This document shows positions 11,584-22,745 of a DNA stretch of 64,000 bases, piece after piece (position 1 is the first letter of the stretch; each line of letters starts with the position of its first letter). The notes below the pieces were generated by a model that made no database searches, was not told the DNA's origin, and was given only the letters and a program-made list of their open reading frames with translations. The DNA comes from Gnetum montanum (lineage: Eukaryota; Streptophyta; Gnetopsida; Gnetales; Gnetaceae). The stretch lies in the NCBI GenBank assembly GCA_015680685.1, contig MNCI01026333.1:93504-157503 (forward strand), written 5' to 3'. The position numbers and the translations under genes were made by a program.

Positions 11584-11924
11584 GTAGCGTAGCATAGCAT
11601 AGCACCTTGTCTTGCAACAATTTGCGGCTAACTATTTGAACAACTATCTCCTGAAGCTTGCTATGCTGTATAGCGTTGCGTAGCCTAGCAGACTCCTTGA
11701 ATTAGAAAACTTGTCAAACTATTTTTAGCATGTTGAGCACTACCGACAACTCTCCACATCGCTTCTATGTAGGCTATCAGCTGGACAAATTACCTAGCTA
11801 GAAAATTTTCCAAACTGCATAGCCTAAGGCCCAGAACATCCATCTCTTGATGAACTACCATGACGTTGCTTGAATTAAAATGGCCTGGTGAAGCAAGGAT
11901 GCCCTAAAAATTTGGGTTGTTTCA
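11584..11924 (-). repeat. Element A 3' LTR remnant
   Basis: Matches 46920-47257 of A's 5' LTR, including the GCATAGCATAGCAC run and the end GGG(A/T)TGTTTCA (LTR start TGAAACA on the minus strand). It is truncated at 11584 by E1. Confidence 0.88.
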
Positions 11925-11989
11925 TTGGCCCCTCTTTGTCGATGTTTGGAAGATGGGTCCAAGAGACATTGATAAAGAATAAGAAACAC
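11915..11989 (-). other. Element A polypurine tract within an inverted repeat
   Basis: On the minus strand CAAAGAGGGGCCAA precedes the LTR. The arms TCTTTGTCGATG (11933-11944) and CATTGATAAAGA (11967-11978) pair with two mismatches, and the LTR start pairs partly with AAACACC near 11983. The same structure is better preserved in B and E3. Confidence 0.65.
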
Positions 11990-13265
11990 CATGGGAGACA
12001 AAATGCTAACATTTTTGTTTAGTGATCGTCAAGACATCACTTAGCTATTCTTGAGAGTGTTGCATTGGTTTTTTTGTGGGGGGAAAGGACAAAGTAGGGA
12101 GGAAGGAGGTTCAGGAAAAGGATAAAGATGAGGCTTAGAAGAGTTCTTCATTGAAGTGCTCATGAGGGAGTTGTTCATTTTTTCATCTTTACTTTCACTA
12201 ACCTTTGACCTCTTCATTGAAACACTTGGAGAGGGTGATTGTGAAATAGCTTATATGCCATTTGTCTTAGGCATACTCTCTTGCGCTCTTTCCTTTTGCT
12301 GTTTTGTTATTTACATTTGTGAACAACCTTACTACAAGATAGGTGTTTCTTTCCCTGGTGAGTTGTGTTACATATGTGTGGGGGATTTAACCTACCTACA
12401 GGTGCTTCCCATGCGGTGATCTATGTTACATATGTCATCAACTTTGTTGTTGAGTAAACAGGAGGGCTTAATAGATGTTCAAAAAAGATTGGAAAAGAGG
12501 GGAGTGGGTAGGAATTGTGGATGCAAGGAGTAAGGTCAAAGGAAGGAGCATAGAGAATAGGGCAAGATGTGCACTCTAAGGTAGCCAAGCTAGTTAGGAC
12601 AACCACTTCACAACACTATAGCATTTGCTACTGTGATGAGACACACCTTCAATCGTACCCTGTAAACACGATAGAGAGCAAAACAACAGAAACAACCAAA
12701 ATGCAAAATAAGGGTAAAGGTCTTGCTTGCTGTAGACATTGTTGAAGCTCTTGGACACCTTTTCTGGTGTATGATGTCCAAAGTAGGAAGGCCAATAGCG
12801 GCCTTGGTAGCATCACCATGGAGGAGCTAGCATCGGAGGAGTGGGGAGTTGCTATGAGTGCAGATGTTCTAAAATTCCTGCCCAAGGCATGCATTCTCAG
12901 TTCAGCTATGGCATCAGCTACCACATAGCCAAACGTCGCTTGAGCCCAGATGCAGGCAGGGAACTGGAGGGTAAAAATGTTGTGGCTAGGCCACAATACT
13001 GCAGGAACTCCAATAGTAGGCACTCACCAAGGAACTACCGTCAGGGTCATGGGTCATGGTGATAGTAGGTCTGGGGGGGTTAGTCAAATATCCTACGACA
13101 TCTCTAGGGAATCAGCAAGATGCCAGATCATGTTCCAAATCGTGTTCTCATTGCATCATGAATCGCATTCTGGAACTACAATGTCCCACCCCACGTCGAC
13201 ACTGTGCATGCTCGCTTGATGTCTACTTGGCGCAAATGCATGCTGGGGATATGCCGCAAACCCAG
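11990..13265 (-). other. Element A noncoding stretch between array 3 and polypurine tract
   Basis: Short open frames occur on both strands (for example 12649-13023 and 12156-12419), but I see no conserved domain and no clear match to the corresponding regions of B or E3. GCTATGC/GCATAGC-type words typical of A's LTR also appear. Confidence 0.5.
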
Positions 13266-13267
13266 TT

Positions 13268-13570
13268 TAAGGTCTTGGTAGACCATGCAATGCTTTAAGG
13301 TTCCAACAGAATGCTATGCTGGTTTAAGGTCCCAACAGACCGTATGTGCTAGTTTAACATCATAGCGGACATGTTGTGCTAGTTTTACGTCATAGCAGAT
13401 GAGTTGTGCCAGTTTTACGTCTTAGCAGATGAGCTGTGTCATTTTTATGTCATCGCGGATGAGCTATGACATTTTTTCGTCGTAACGGATGATGGTGAAG
13501 TTGTGCCAGTTTAATTTCATAGCAGACGTTTGCTCACCTTTTCCAATTTTATGTCGTAGAAAATGTTTTC
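13268..13570 (+). repeat. Array 3 of element A (hairpin units)
   Basis: About eight diverged units of 30-45 bp, of form CTAGTTTTACGTC-6nt-GA(C/T)G. Inverted pairs seen: GGTC-TTGGTA-GACC, GGTC-CCAACA-GACC and several CGTC-6nt-GATG. Units read in the direction opposite to element A, like arrays 1 and 2 and the opposite-strand gene. The array starts about 20 bases past the integrase stop. Confidence 0.75.
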
Positions 13571-13588
13571 TTGTCTGCTCCATGCACT

Positions 13589-16129
13589 TAGATGTAGTAT
13601 GGATTCAGGTAGGATTGATTCACTAGATTTTTGAACTCGTTGCTATTCATGTCCACCAGCTTGAAGGCACCATTCCCAAAGGCTTTGGTGACCATGTATG
13701 GGCCTTCCCAGTTTGTTGATAATTTTATTACATGTTCACAGATGGGCCTTTAGGATGAGGTCTCCCTTCTGTATTGGCCGTTGATGTGGGTTTGCATGAT
13801 GTTTTTACCATTTCTTACTCTGGTAGTGCTCTATTTAGATCATCATTTGTGCATGCTCCTCCTCTATTGAGTCAAGGTCAATAATTCTTAACTTGTTATT
13901 TTAGGCTTCGCTCATGACATCAGATAGGCTCATCCAAAGTGATGGTACCTACAACTCAAGAGGTAACATAGCTTGAGATCAATAAACAAGACTATAAGGA
14001 GTCTTACTTGTCATGATCCTGCATGTCATTCTATAGGCCCATAGAACATAGAGGATTTGCTAATGCCATCACCTCTTGCTGTTGTTAAGCATCTGCTTCA
14101 TCAAGTTGATGATGGACTTATTTGTAGCTTCCACCTATCTGTTTGTCTGTAGGTAATACGAGGAGGAGAATGATTGCCTGATGCCTAGATTGCTGTAGAG
14201 GGTTCAGGATTCTGTACTACTAAACTATGATCCATTGTCAGTTAAAATAGTCATCGGAAGGCCAAACCTTATCATGATGTTATCCAAGATGAAGTGGAAA
14301 ACCTGTTGAGATGTCATCTTCCTCAGGGGGATAGCTTCCACCCACTTAGTAAAATACTGCATGGTGGTGATAATGAAGCTATGCCCTACAAAGGACTTAG
14401 GTGTCATAGGTCCTATGAGGTCTAGTCCCCATCACTGAAAATGCCACATGATTTGCATTGGATGTAGGTCTGTAGGTGGAACATGTCTGAGATTTGTGTA
14501 TCTCTGGCATGTGTCACATGTCTTGACTTTTGATAAGCAGTCACGCTCCATATGGGGCCAGTAGTACCCTAGGAATCTAATTTTTGTAGCCATAGCTTTA
14601 GGTGTTATGTGTCCATCACATAGTCCCTCATGTACTTCATTAATCACCTTCCATGTCTGCTCTTCACCCACTCATGCTAGCAATATCCTGTCATAGGAAT
14701 GTTTTCACAGGGCATCATTTCCCATGAGCATATATTGCTGGGCACGTTTGCGGATCACATCTCACTGGACAGATGTCAGTCCACTTGGGGATTTACCATG
14801 TTACAGGTAGGCTTTAATGTTAGCCTACCACTCCTGGGTATCTGCAGCACTGATAGAGGCCACATGTCCCACTTGATTCATGGGCTCAGTACATTCAACA
14901 ATCGAAGTCAGTATACTTGCAAATGAGTGTGGTGGTATATTTAGTGCTACGGTGGCTAAGGCGTCTGCTACAGTGTTCTCATTGCATGGCATGTGTTGCA
15001 CATCTGTAGTTGCAAATTTCTTAATCAAGCTTTTTGCTAGATCATAGTAGGGTTGTAGGTGTGTAGCTTTACAAGAATAGACGTTGGTGATTTGATTCAT
15101 AACTAGTTGTGAATCCCCACAAATCGCCAGGTGTTGTATGCATAGTGCTTGGCAGCTAAGAGGCCTCTAAGTAGCCCCTTATATTTTGCCATATTTTTGG
15201 TGTAGGGGAACATAAAATGATAAGAGAATGGGTCCATTTCCCTAGAGGGAAAAGTAATGATAGTAGCTACACTACCTCCTCACGCAGTTGAGAGGTCGTC
15301 AAAGTGTAAGCTAGCTTCGAGGTGCGACGAGATGGTGTTAATAGTACCAACATTCTCATCTAGGAATTTGGGATCTATGGTTGCTTGGTCATTGATGGGT
15401 GACACCGTAAGTTGGGTCATTATGGCTTGACCCTTCATCGATGATTAGCTCACATAGTGTAAGTTGAACTCCGCAATTATTGCTTTCCATTGGGCTATCC
15501 TGCTACTTTAGTGATAGCCCAGAGTATGTTGCTTTTGCAAATAATTTTAGTTATACTACGAAACAAGTAATGCCTCCACTTTTTTAATGCAAATACTAAG
15601 GCGAGGTAATTCCTCTCGACCTCATTGTATTTTTCCCCATGCGCTATTAATGCATGACTTAGATAATACACTGGTATCTTAGATCCGTTGTCTCATTTCT
15701 AACATAACAGTGCTACGATAGATGTGTTGGAGGTGGCAAGGTAGATGAAGAAAGGCTCATCCCTCTGTGGTAGATGCATAGTTGGGAGGCGCAAAAGCTC
15801 TTTCTTCAACTCATCAAAGGCTTGTTGACATTGAGTTGTCCATTCAAAGTTAACTCCTTTCTTTAGAAGATGTTGCATGGGATGTAACTTGTTAGTCAAC
15901 ATTGCTATAAATCTTGAGATGAACTGTACCCTACCTTGTAGACCACATAATTCTTTAATATTTGTAGGAGGTGCCAAATTGACGATGGCCTTAACTTTGT
16001 CAAGGTCCACCCGTATTTCGGCCTCCAACACTACAAACCCTAACATGCATTCAATTTTCACCCCGAAGAAACACTTCTTAGGATTAAGGCACAAATCATG
16101 CATTTGAAAATACTTAAGGACTACCCCTA
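13589..16129 (-). pseudogene. pol: Element A pol, C-terminal part (RT end, RNase H, aRNase H, integrase)
   Basis: Reading leftward from 16129: the end of RT (CLNPKKCFFGVK at about 16080), the RT connection and first RNase H (to about 15130), an archaeal-type RNase H (15130-14830, ending VADALATVA), and integrase (about 14680-13589) with zinc-finger residues CDTCQR and the DDE-region segments FTKWVEAIP and LTDNG. The end is NWEGPYMV then an NG-rich tail, as in Tat integrases. Many stops and frame changes are present. The upstream half of RT is at 34554-35495; both halves align without gap to the RT of element B, so they were contiguous before B inserted. Confidence 0.88.
16125..16129. other. 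Target-site duplication of element B, left copy
   Basis: CCCTA here and CACTA at 34554-34558: four of five bases agree, as expected for an old insertion. Confidence 0.7.
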
Positions 16130-17583
16130 TGTACTGTCTGAAATTGTCGACATAAGGATTGAGTAAAATGAACACTGAAAGATCTCCTAAGAGATACAGA
16201 TGTCCCTGCAGAGTGCCTTCGATGGTTTGCATGAAAATCAACCAAGGACTTTCCCAAGCATAAGCTATGGCTTACACTGGTGTTATTGTAACAAATGTAA
16301 CATGAATATGTAAATGGACCGTAGATGTAATGTAAAAATAGAAAAAAATGATGCTAATGTAAACAATGAACTTGAATAATGTAAACTGTGTAATGGAAGG
16401 CAAAAGATTGTATTTTATTGATTTAGAAAATGAAGTGCACTGATCAAAATGTAGCTGTGTGTGTAGATGGCAGGTCAAGCATCAAGCCTTGGGATCAAGG
16501 ATGAAGCATCTGCAGATGCTCAAGTGCTAGGGAATCATGTGCGCTCAAGCGTCCAAGGTTAACAATCAATGTTCTTTAGGTTATTCTTTTTATAAAATTG
16601 CCAACCTTGTTTATGTCAATGAATAGGGTATTTATATATTTTTCTAGGCTCGGGAGTAGGATTTGTGAATGCAGTCAATGGCTATGGGATGAGCGAAAAA
16701 TGGATCACGTGACAAGTGTACATAGGCAGACTACATTCTAGACCAAATGCACTATATTTTACAATCTATTCTATCTTGCACAACCTAGCGTACAATCATG
16801 TATAATTTGTAGCGTAAGAGCTTAACTAGCTCAAAAATGTAAAAAATTTACAATGACTGATAATGTACAAAAAGAGCATTTTCCTTTGGCTCACTTGAAA
16901 ATTTTGAATCTATAGATTGACTGCTACTGTAAATGTTTTTGCTCCACCAAGGTCACTAGTGTGCATTGATCTTATCTTGGCGTGTCCTCAGTGTGTGTCT
17001 AAAGTGTTTTTTCTTGGTCATGACCAGTGCTCACACTAGGCTCATGCTGCCAACGTGACCTCAGCATGACCCCAGCGTGACCATTGAAAATAGAGTATTT
17101 TTGAGCCTGAAATTAGGATTCTAATGGATGGGACCTAGAGAAATCATTAGTGGACCTTGAGGGTGCCTTGTACCCTCAAAATCAAGCTATTTTAACACTA
17201 TTTTAAGGCTATTTTGAGTCACTCATGCTGGACTCACGTTGGACTCATGCTGCCAGCATGACTTGGGCATGAACTGATCATGAGTAGTAAGACTTGTGAG
17301 ATTTTGACTTAAGATCTTGAATTTTGGATTCTGAAATTTGGAATGACTATCAGTGGGCCTCAGGTGGCCATTGCCCATTCAAATTATGACCATTTTAACC
17401 TGATTTGGAAGCTGTCAAGGTTGGTCACGTTGAGGGCAAGCTAGCTTGATAGCATGAGCAAGCTGGCTTGAACAAGCTAGGTGTGAGTTCCATGCCTTAG
17501 TCAAGTCTTGCCTCTTGAATGCTGAAAATGGCTTGAGTCATTCTTGTTTTAAAGTGGTTAAGCTAAAATTTTTTGGTGTTTCA
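16130..17583 (-). repeat. Element B 3' LTR
   Basis: Starts TGTACTGTCTG and ends GGTGTTTCA in plus orientation; aligned throughout to 33008-34553. The TATAAATA box lies at 16629-16636 (minus strand). U3 holds repeated CATGCTG/CAGCATGACC words (17030-17110, 17215-17290) and GCTTGA-GCAAGCT palindromes (17418-17480). Confidence 0.9.
16629..16636 (-). promoter_or_regulatory. TATA box of element B 3' LTR
   Basis: TATAAATACCC on the minus strand. The same core occurs in A (46138) and E3 (48753). Confidence 0.6.
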
Positions 17584-17651
17584 TTGGCCCCTCTTTGTTG
17601 ATGGCTGGAGGAATCCACCCAAGAGGCATCAACAAAGAAGTACAAAACACC
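17575..17651 (-). other. Element B polypurine tract in a two-stem hairpin
   Basis: The minus-strand tract CAAAGAGGGGCCAA touches the LTR start. Inner arms TCTTTGTTGATG (17592-17603) and CATCAACAAAGA (17627-17638) are perfectly complementary (12 bp). Outer arms GGTGTTT (17575-17581, LTR start) and AAACACC (17645-17651) pair over 7 bp. The purine tract next to the LTR lies in the bulge between the stems. Confidence 0.8.
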
Positions 17652-18770
17652 ATGAACAACCACACATCAAGAATTAACCATTAGCCGTTGGTCGAATGTC
17701 ATTGCACTATGTTCAAAAGTACATTAGACTGGGGGAATATTAGTTTAAGAAAAGAAGGTTGTAGCTAGCAGGGATTAGGAATTTATCAAAGGGTGTCATT
17801 ATTTGAATTGTGGGAGGGGGATGCTTTCACGTGAGCAAGTTACATCATTGGTCCTTGTTAATAGCCGTGTTTTCAGCAGAATAGGAACCAAGACATAGGA
17901 GGTGCGTTCTTTGGACAAACAGGACTCTTATAGAGTATTTGTGGAGCTTGTTCTAAATAGCCAAAGCCACGTAATGATGTGCCACATGGTCTCCTCGAGA
18001 CATAAGTGTAGTTGTTCTTTCAAGACAATTACCTTCTCTCTTGGGGGCTTGTATGAGAATGGCCAATAGTCTATTGTTTTTTATGTTAACAAGGTCATGA
18101 AGACCGTTTCCACGCATTTTTCTCTTTGACCATTTTGTTCTCTTTCTTTATTTTTTTTTTGTTTCTTCTTTTCCTTTGTTTTTTATTTTCTTTTATCCTT
18201 TTCTTATCTTTTATTTTTTTTCTTGATCTATTTCAGAGAGCTTGCTTTTTGTGCCATGCTCATGTTTTAGCATTAGCATTTTGTGTCATGCATTATGTAC
18301 TATGTTTTGCGTTGTGACTACTGAGGGAGTTACAGTGTGCAACAATGCATCTAGAGTTTTGGGATGAATATTGGATCAAGGTATTGTAACTGAGTAGGGT
18401 AAGGAGAACATGATGAGGAATAGGGAATGCATCGAGAGTTGGAAATGTACTTATGAGCAGATTAATTAACTCAGTTGTAAGCATCAGGAAGAATGTGATA
18501 CCTTATCATCATGATGAAGTGCATCCATGCACGAACACCTCAAGCATGTCATCCTACAAACACAACTCCAAGGGAACAAGAAAACCACAAATGATTCAAT
18601 TAGCTAAACACCTTAAACTGGAATGTAGCCGATGGAATGGAGCCATCATGTGAGGTTTCAAGGCAAAAAAAATCTTGAACATCATCAGTATCATCTAGGT
18701 CTATGTGACAAATCAAGCGGTAGGTTTCTGGTGAGCATGTATAGCCGACTGCAACAACATGTCTGATAAT
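17652..18770 (-). other. Element B noncoding stretch before polypurine tract
   Basis: No gene was recognised. A pyrimidine/T-rich run at 18120-18230 is an A/G-rich tract in the element's sense. A short open frame at 18600-18815 on the minus strand has no recognisable domain. Confidence 0.5.
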
Positions 18771-18774
18771 GTCA

Positions 18775-19090
18775 CGAGTTTGTAGTCTTGGCGGATTGTT
18801 ATATATTAGTTTCATGTCACAATCCTTTAGACGTTGCCAATTTATTGTCGTAACGGATGGTGTAGTGCTAGTTTATAGTTGTGGTGGACTATGAAGAGGC
18901 AAGCTAGTTTATAGTCTTAGTGAAATGTGATGGACAAGCATGGTAGTTTAGTGTCATACCTAACAATGATCTGTGGTGTCAGTTTACTGTCATAATGCCA
19001 AGACGTTCTGTGGTGCTAGTTTTAAGTCATAGCTCCTTGACTATTCTGTGGTATCATTTTTAGGTCATGATGCTAGGACTGATATGTATC
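18775..19090 (+). repeat. Array 3 of element B (hairpin units)
   Basis: About eight diverged units such as TAGTC-TTGGCG-GATT and TGTC-GTAACG-GATG; another has ATAGT and ACTAT arms. They face the plus strand, opposite to element B, and start directly after the integrase stop, as in A and E3. Confidence 0.65.
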
Positions 19091-19096
19091 TTAAGC

Positions 19097-22000
19097 TCAT
19101 AAGATGCAGAATGGTTTCAGGTACACATGATTTGTATGATTGGCGAACTCATTTCTATCCATGTAGGTGAGTTTTAATGCCCCGTTATCATATGTCTTGA
19201 TGACTAAGTAAGGCCCTTCCCAGTTAGCTGAGTATTTGTCTGAGTGTTTGCAAACCTCCTTGAGAACTAGGTCACCTTCCTTGATCGTCCACTTATGTGG
19301 ATTGTGTTGATGATGTCACTGCTCTTGTCTTTAATACCATTCGATTTGATCAAGCGCTCTTGCCATTTCTTCCTCCACCGAGTCAAGGTCAGCAATGTGT
19401 AACTCATTGTTCTAACCTTCATCGAGGAGGCTAGAGAGCCTTGTCCCCAATGAGGGAACCTATAACTCCAAAGGTAACATAGCTTTAGATCCATATACAA
19501 GGCTATATGGCATCTTACCTCTGGACATTTGATGCACTGTTTGATATGTCCATAATGCATAGATTAACTACTCGTGCTATCATCTCTTACTTTGATTCAA
19601 CATCTTTTTGAGCACCATGATGATCATTTTATTCATAGACTCTACTTGACCATTGCTCAGTTGGTAATATGGTGATGAAAATGAGTATTTAATACCTAGG
19701 CTTTCATAGAAGCTTTTAGTATTCGTACTGTTGAACTGTGGCCCATGATTAGTGACTATGGTCATCGGGATACCAAATAAGGTCACAATGTTTTCTAATA
19801 TAAAGTTGTAGACATGTTTAGATGTGGTATTCCTAAAGGGAATAGCTTCTACCCATTTTGTAAAATATTCGGTTGCAGTGATGATGAAGCTAAGTCCTAC
19901 TGAAGATGGTGGTGTTATCGGCTGAATGATGTCTAATCCCCATTTTTGGAATAGCCATGTGATTTGTGCCGTATGCAACCTATTAGGTGGCACATGTATT
20001 AGGTTAGCATTCCTTTGGCAGATGTTGCATTTCCTGACCCTGGAGAAGCAATCATACTCCATGTATGGCTAGTAGTAGCCCAAACATCTAATTTTCGTTG
20101 CCATTTCTTTTGGTGTTATATGCCCTCTGCAAAGTCCTTCGTCAACTTGTTCCATGATTGTTTGGCCATCAACGCTATTAAGGCAGACTAATAGAATTCC
20201 TTCATAGGATTTGCAACACAATGTATCTCCTATTAATACATATTTCTAAGAGCATTTTCACACTACGTCTTTTCTGGAATTTGTCAAATGTTGTCGCAGT
20301 TCGCCTTGTTGAAGGTAATCTTTTATATCATCATACCATTCTATTGCTTATGTAGTGCTGATGGACTCTATGGGTATTTCGTCAAGAGCATCGATTATAG
20401 GTTTGGCACAATTTGTTATATAACTGGGCAACGCATGGAACAACTCAAGTGTCATGTTGAAGGCTAGTGTAGCAAGTGCATCAGCGATGGTATTTTCATT
20501 CCTAAGAATATGTTGCACATCTACGTTGATCAATTTTTTTAGCAAGTGTTTAGTCAGGTCATAGTATGGTTACAAATAAGGATCCTTGCATGCATAACCC
20601 TCTATGAATTGATTAATTACTAACTATGAGTCACCTTGAACTACAAGACATGTGATTCCAAAAGTTAATGTTGCTATAAGAGCTCTAAGAAGACCTTCGT
20701 ACTCTTCCACGTTGTTGGTAGAAGGAAAGGTTAGTCGATAGCCAAAGGATCGAATTTCTCTAGAGGGATACGTTATGATGGCTGTAGTGCTTCCTCCTCA
20801 GGAAGTTGAAGCTCCATCAAAGTAGAGGATTACATCATAGCTATCAGGCACATGTTGATGTTGTTGACATTTTCATTAGGGAATTTAGGATTGATTATCG
20901 CATGATCTTGTGTGGGTGAAGCGATCAATTGATTTGCTACTACTTGACCTTTAGTGGAGGATTGAGTTACATAGAGTAGGTCAAACTCTACGATCATCGC
21001 TTTCCATCTAGCTATTCTACTTGATTCATAGATGTTGTTAGTGATAGCTTGAAGCACATTATCTTTGCAAATGATGTAGACTTGGTTACGGATGAGATAA
21101 TGTCGCCACTTCTTCAAGGAAAAGACCAGGGCAAGACATGATCTCTCTACATCATTGTATCATTTTCCATAGGCAATTAAGGCATGACTTAAATACTATA
21201 CGGGGATCTCGATTACATCTTCTGCTTTTTGGCAAAGCATGGATGCAATAGATGAATCAAATGTTGCTAGGTAGATGTAAAAAGGTTTATCGCTTTGTAG
21301 GGGATGAACTATTGGCAGTTGAGCTAGCTTCATTTTTATGTTTTCAAATGCTTCTTGGCACTATTGAGTCCATTGGAAATGCAAATTCTTTTATAGTAAG
21401 TGCTACATGGGTTTCAACTTATATGTCAGTTTTGCGATAAAGTCTCTGATGAATTGTAGTCTACCTTGTAGACCACATAATTCGGTAAGGTTTCTGGGTG
21501 GTTGCATACTAGTTATTAATTTAACCTTATCGGGGTCTACTCATATCCCTATTTCGGAGAATACAAAGCCAAGCATTTTTTCTATTTTAACACCAAAGAA
21601 GCACTTCTTCGAGTTGAGTCTAAGGTCATGTTTAAGACAACGTTTAAGCACTAAGTCCAAATATTTCGCATGCTTTTTGGTTGTTTTAGATTTGACTGCA
21701 GTGTCATCAACATAATCATTGAGAAAATCAAGCATGTAATCACTAAATATGTATGTCATTACTCGTTGATACGTAGCACCTACATTTTTAAGGCCAAGCA
21801 ACATCATTGTATAGAAAAAAGTGCCCCAAGGTGTCATGAAGGTTGTTCTTAGTTGATGCTATGAATTGATTCTTATTTGGTTGCATCCAAAAAATCCATC
21901 CATAAAGGATAACAATGCGTGCCCAGTAGTTGTGTCAACGAGTGATCGATCCTAGGTAGTGGGAATTCATCCTTTATAATGGCTATGTTGAGATCACGGA

Positions 22001-22573
22001 AGTCAATGCATATGCGTATACTACTATTTTTCTTAGGGACTACAACAATGTTTGATATCCAGTTGGAATAGTCAACCGCTCGAATAAAACTAGCTTGGTA
22101 GAGCTTTGTGATTTCATCACAGATTGCTAACGCTACCTTAGGTCTAACATTTCATGCCTTTTATTTCACTGGTTTAATCTTTTCATCAAGGATGATATTA
22201 TGTTGGATGATTCGAGGGTCCAACCGTAGCATGTCAGTATAAGACCATGCAAATGTCTCTATGTTGTCTTTCAAAATTTGAGTGATATCATTAGTGAGTT
22301 ATGTGTCTAATAAGGCACTTAATTTTAATGTTCTAGTTTTATCACTGGAAGTGGCAATAGAGACTTCAATAACAAGATCCTTAGTGATATTATCGGCCTC
22401 TAAATCTACAGTCTTCATCATGTTTTCAGGAAATCCGATATCTCTTGAGTGGATGCTATTAAATTTGTGTAAGCAGATGGGTCTAGATCCAAAGATTCTA
22501 AATTGATTATCCTTGTTACTTATCCATGTGGTCCATTGAAAGACAATGTTGATAAGTTATTCTTGGTTTCCAT
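19097..22573 (-). pseudogene. pol: Element B pol: RT, RNase H, archaeal RNase H, integrase
   Basis: The start ATG at 22573 is supported by element A, whose pol begins with a similar ME...LST...GPH segment. RT has SNIVVVPKKN near 22050 and YVDD at about 21710. The first RNase H (about 21300-20870) ends QVVANQL where ADxL is usual, so a catalytic Asp is lost. The archaeal-type RNase H (20830-20350) has LYFDGAS, NNVEEYEGL, QGDS and NTIADALATLA. Integrase (20330-19097) has CNICQR, WGLDIIQP, VTNHGPQF (Asp replaced by Asn) and QVESMNK. The tail NWEGPYLV is followed by the stop at 19097. Several stops and frameshifts occur. The order RT-RNH-aRNH-INT is the usual Tat order. Confidence 0.88.
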
Positions 22574-22629
22574 GGTGTTGGTCCTACCAATTTAAATCGG
22601 GCACAACGTGAGTGACATTTTCTTGACAA

Positions 22630-22745
22630 ACGAGTTGCTAAATGTAAACTAGCTTCATGTAATTTACATTCTGATGAAATTGCAGAATGTAGGGGTAGTT
22701 TAATGTCATACTGGGACCACATGGCAGTTTTAGGCCTTACCGAGC
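22630..22745 (+). repeat. Array 2 of element B (two to three units)
   Basis: GTAGTTTAATGTC-ATACTG-GGAC and CAGTTTTAGGCC-TTACCG-AGCC. It lies just upstream of pol, between pol and the 5' end of the opposite-strand gene. It is short compared with array 2 of element A. Confidence 0.55.

Noticed and set aside
12649-13298. Genes in the post-pol region of element A
   Set aside because: Overlapping short frames on both strands and no conservation with B or E3.
18126-18317. Membrane protein gene (Phe/Leu-rich open stretch)
   Set aside because: It is a T-rich tract in the noncoding part of element B, and Phe/Leu richness follows from the tract.
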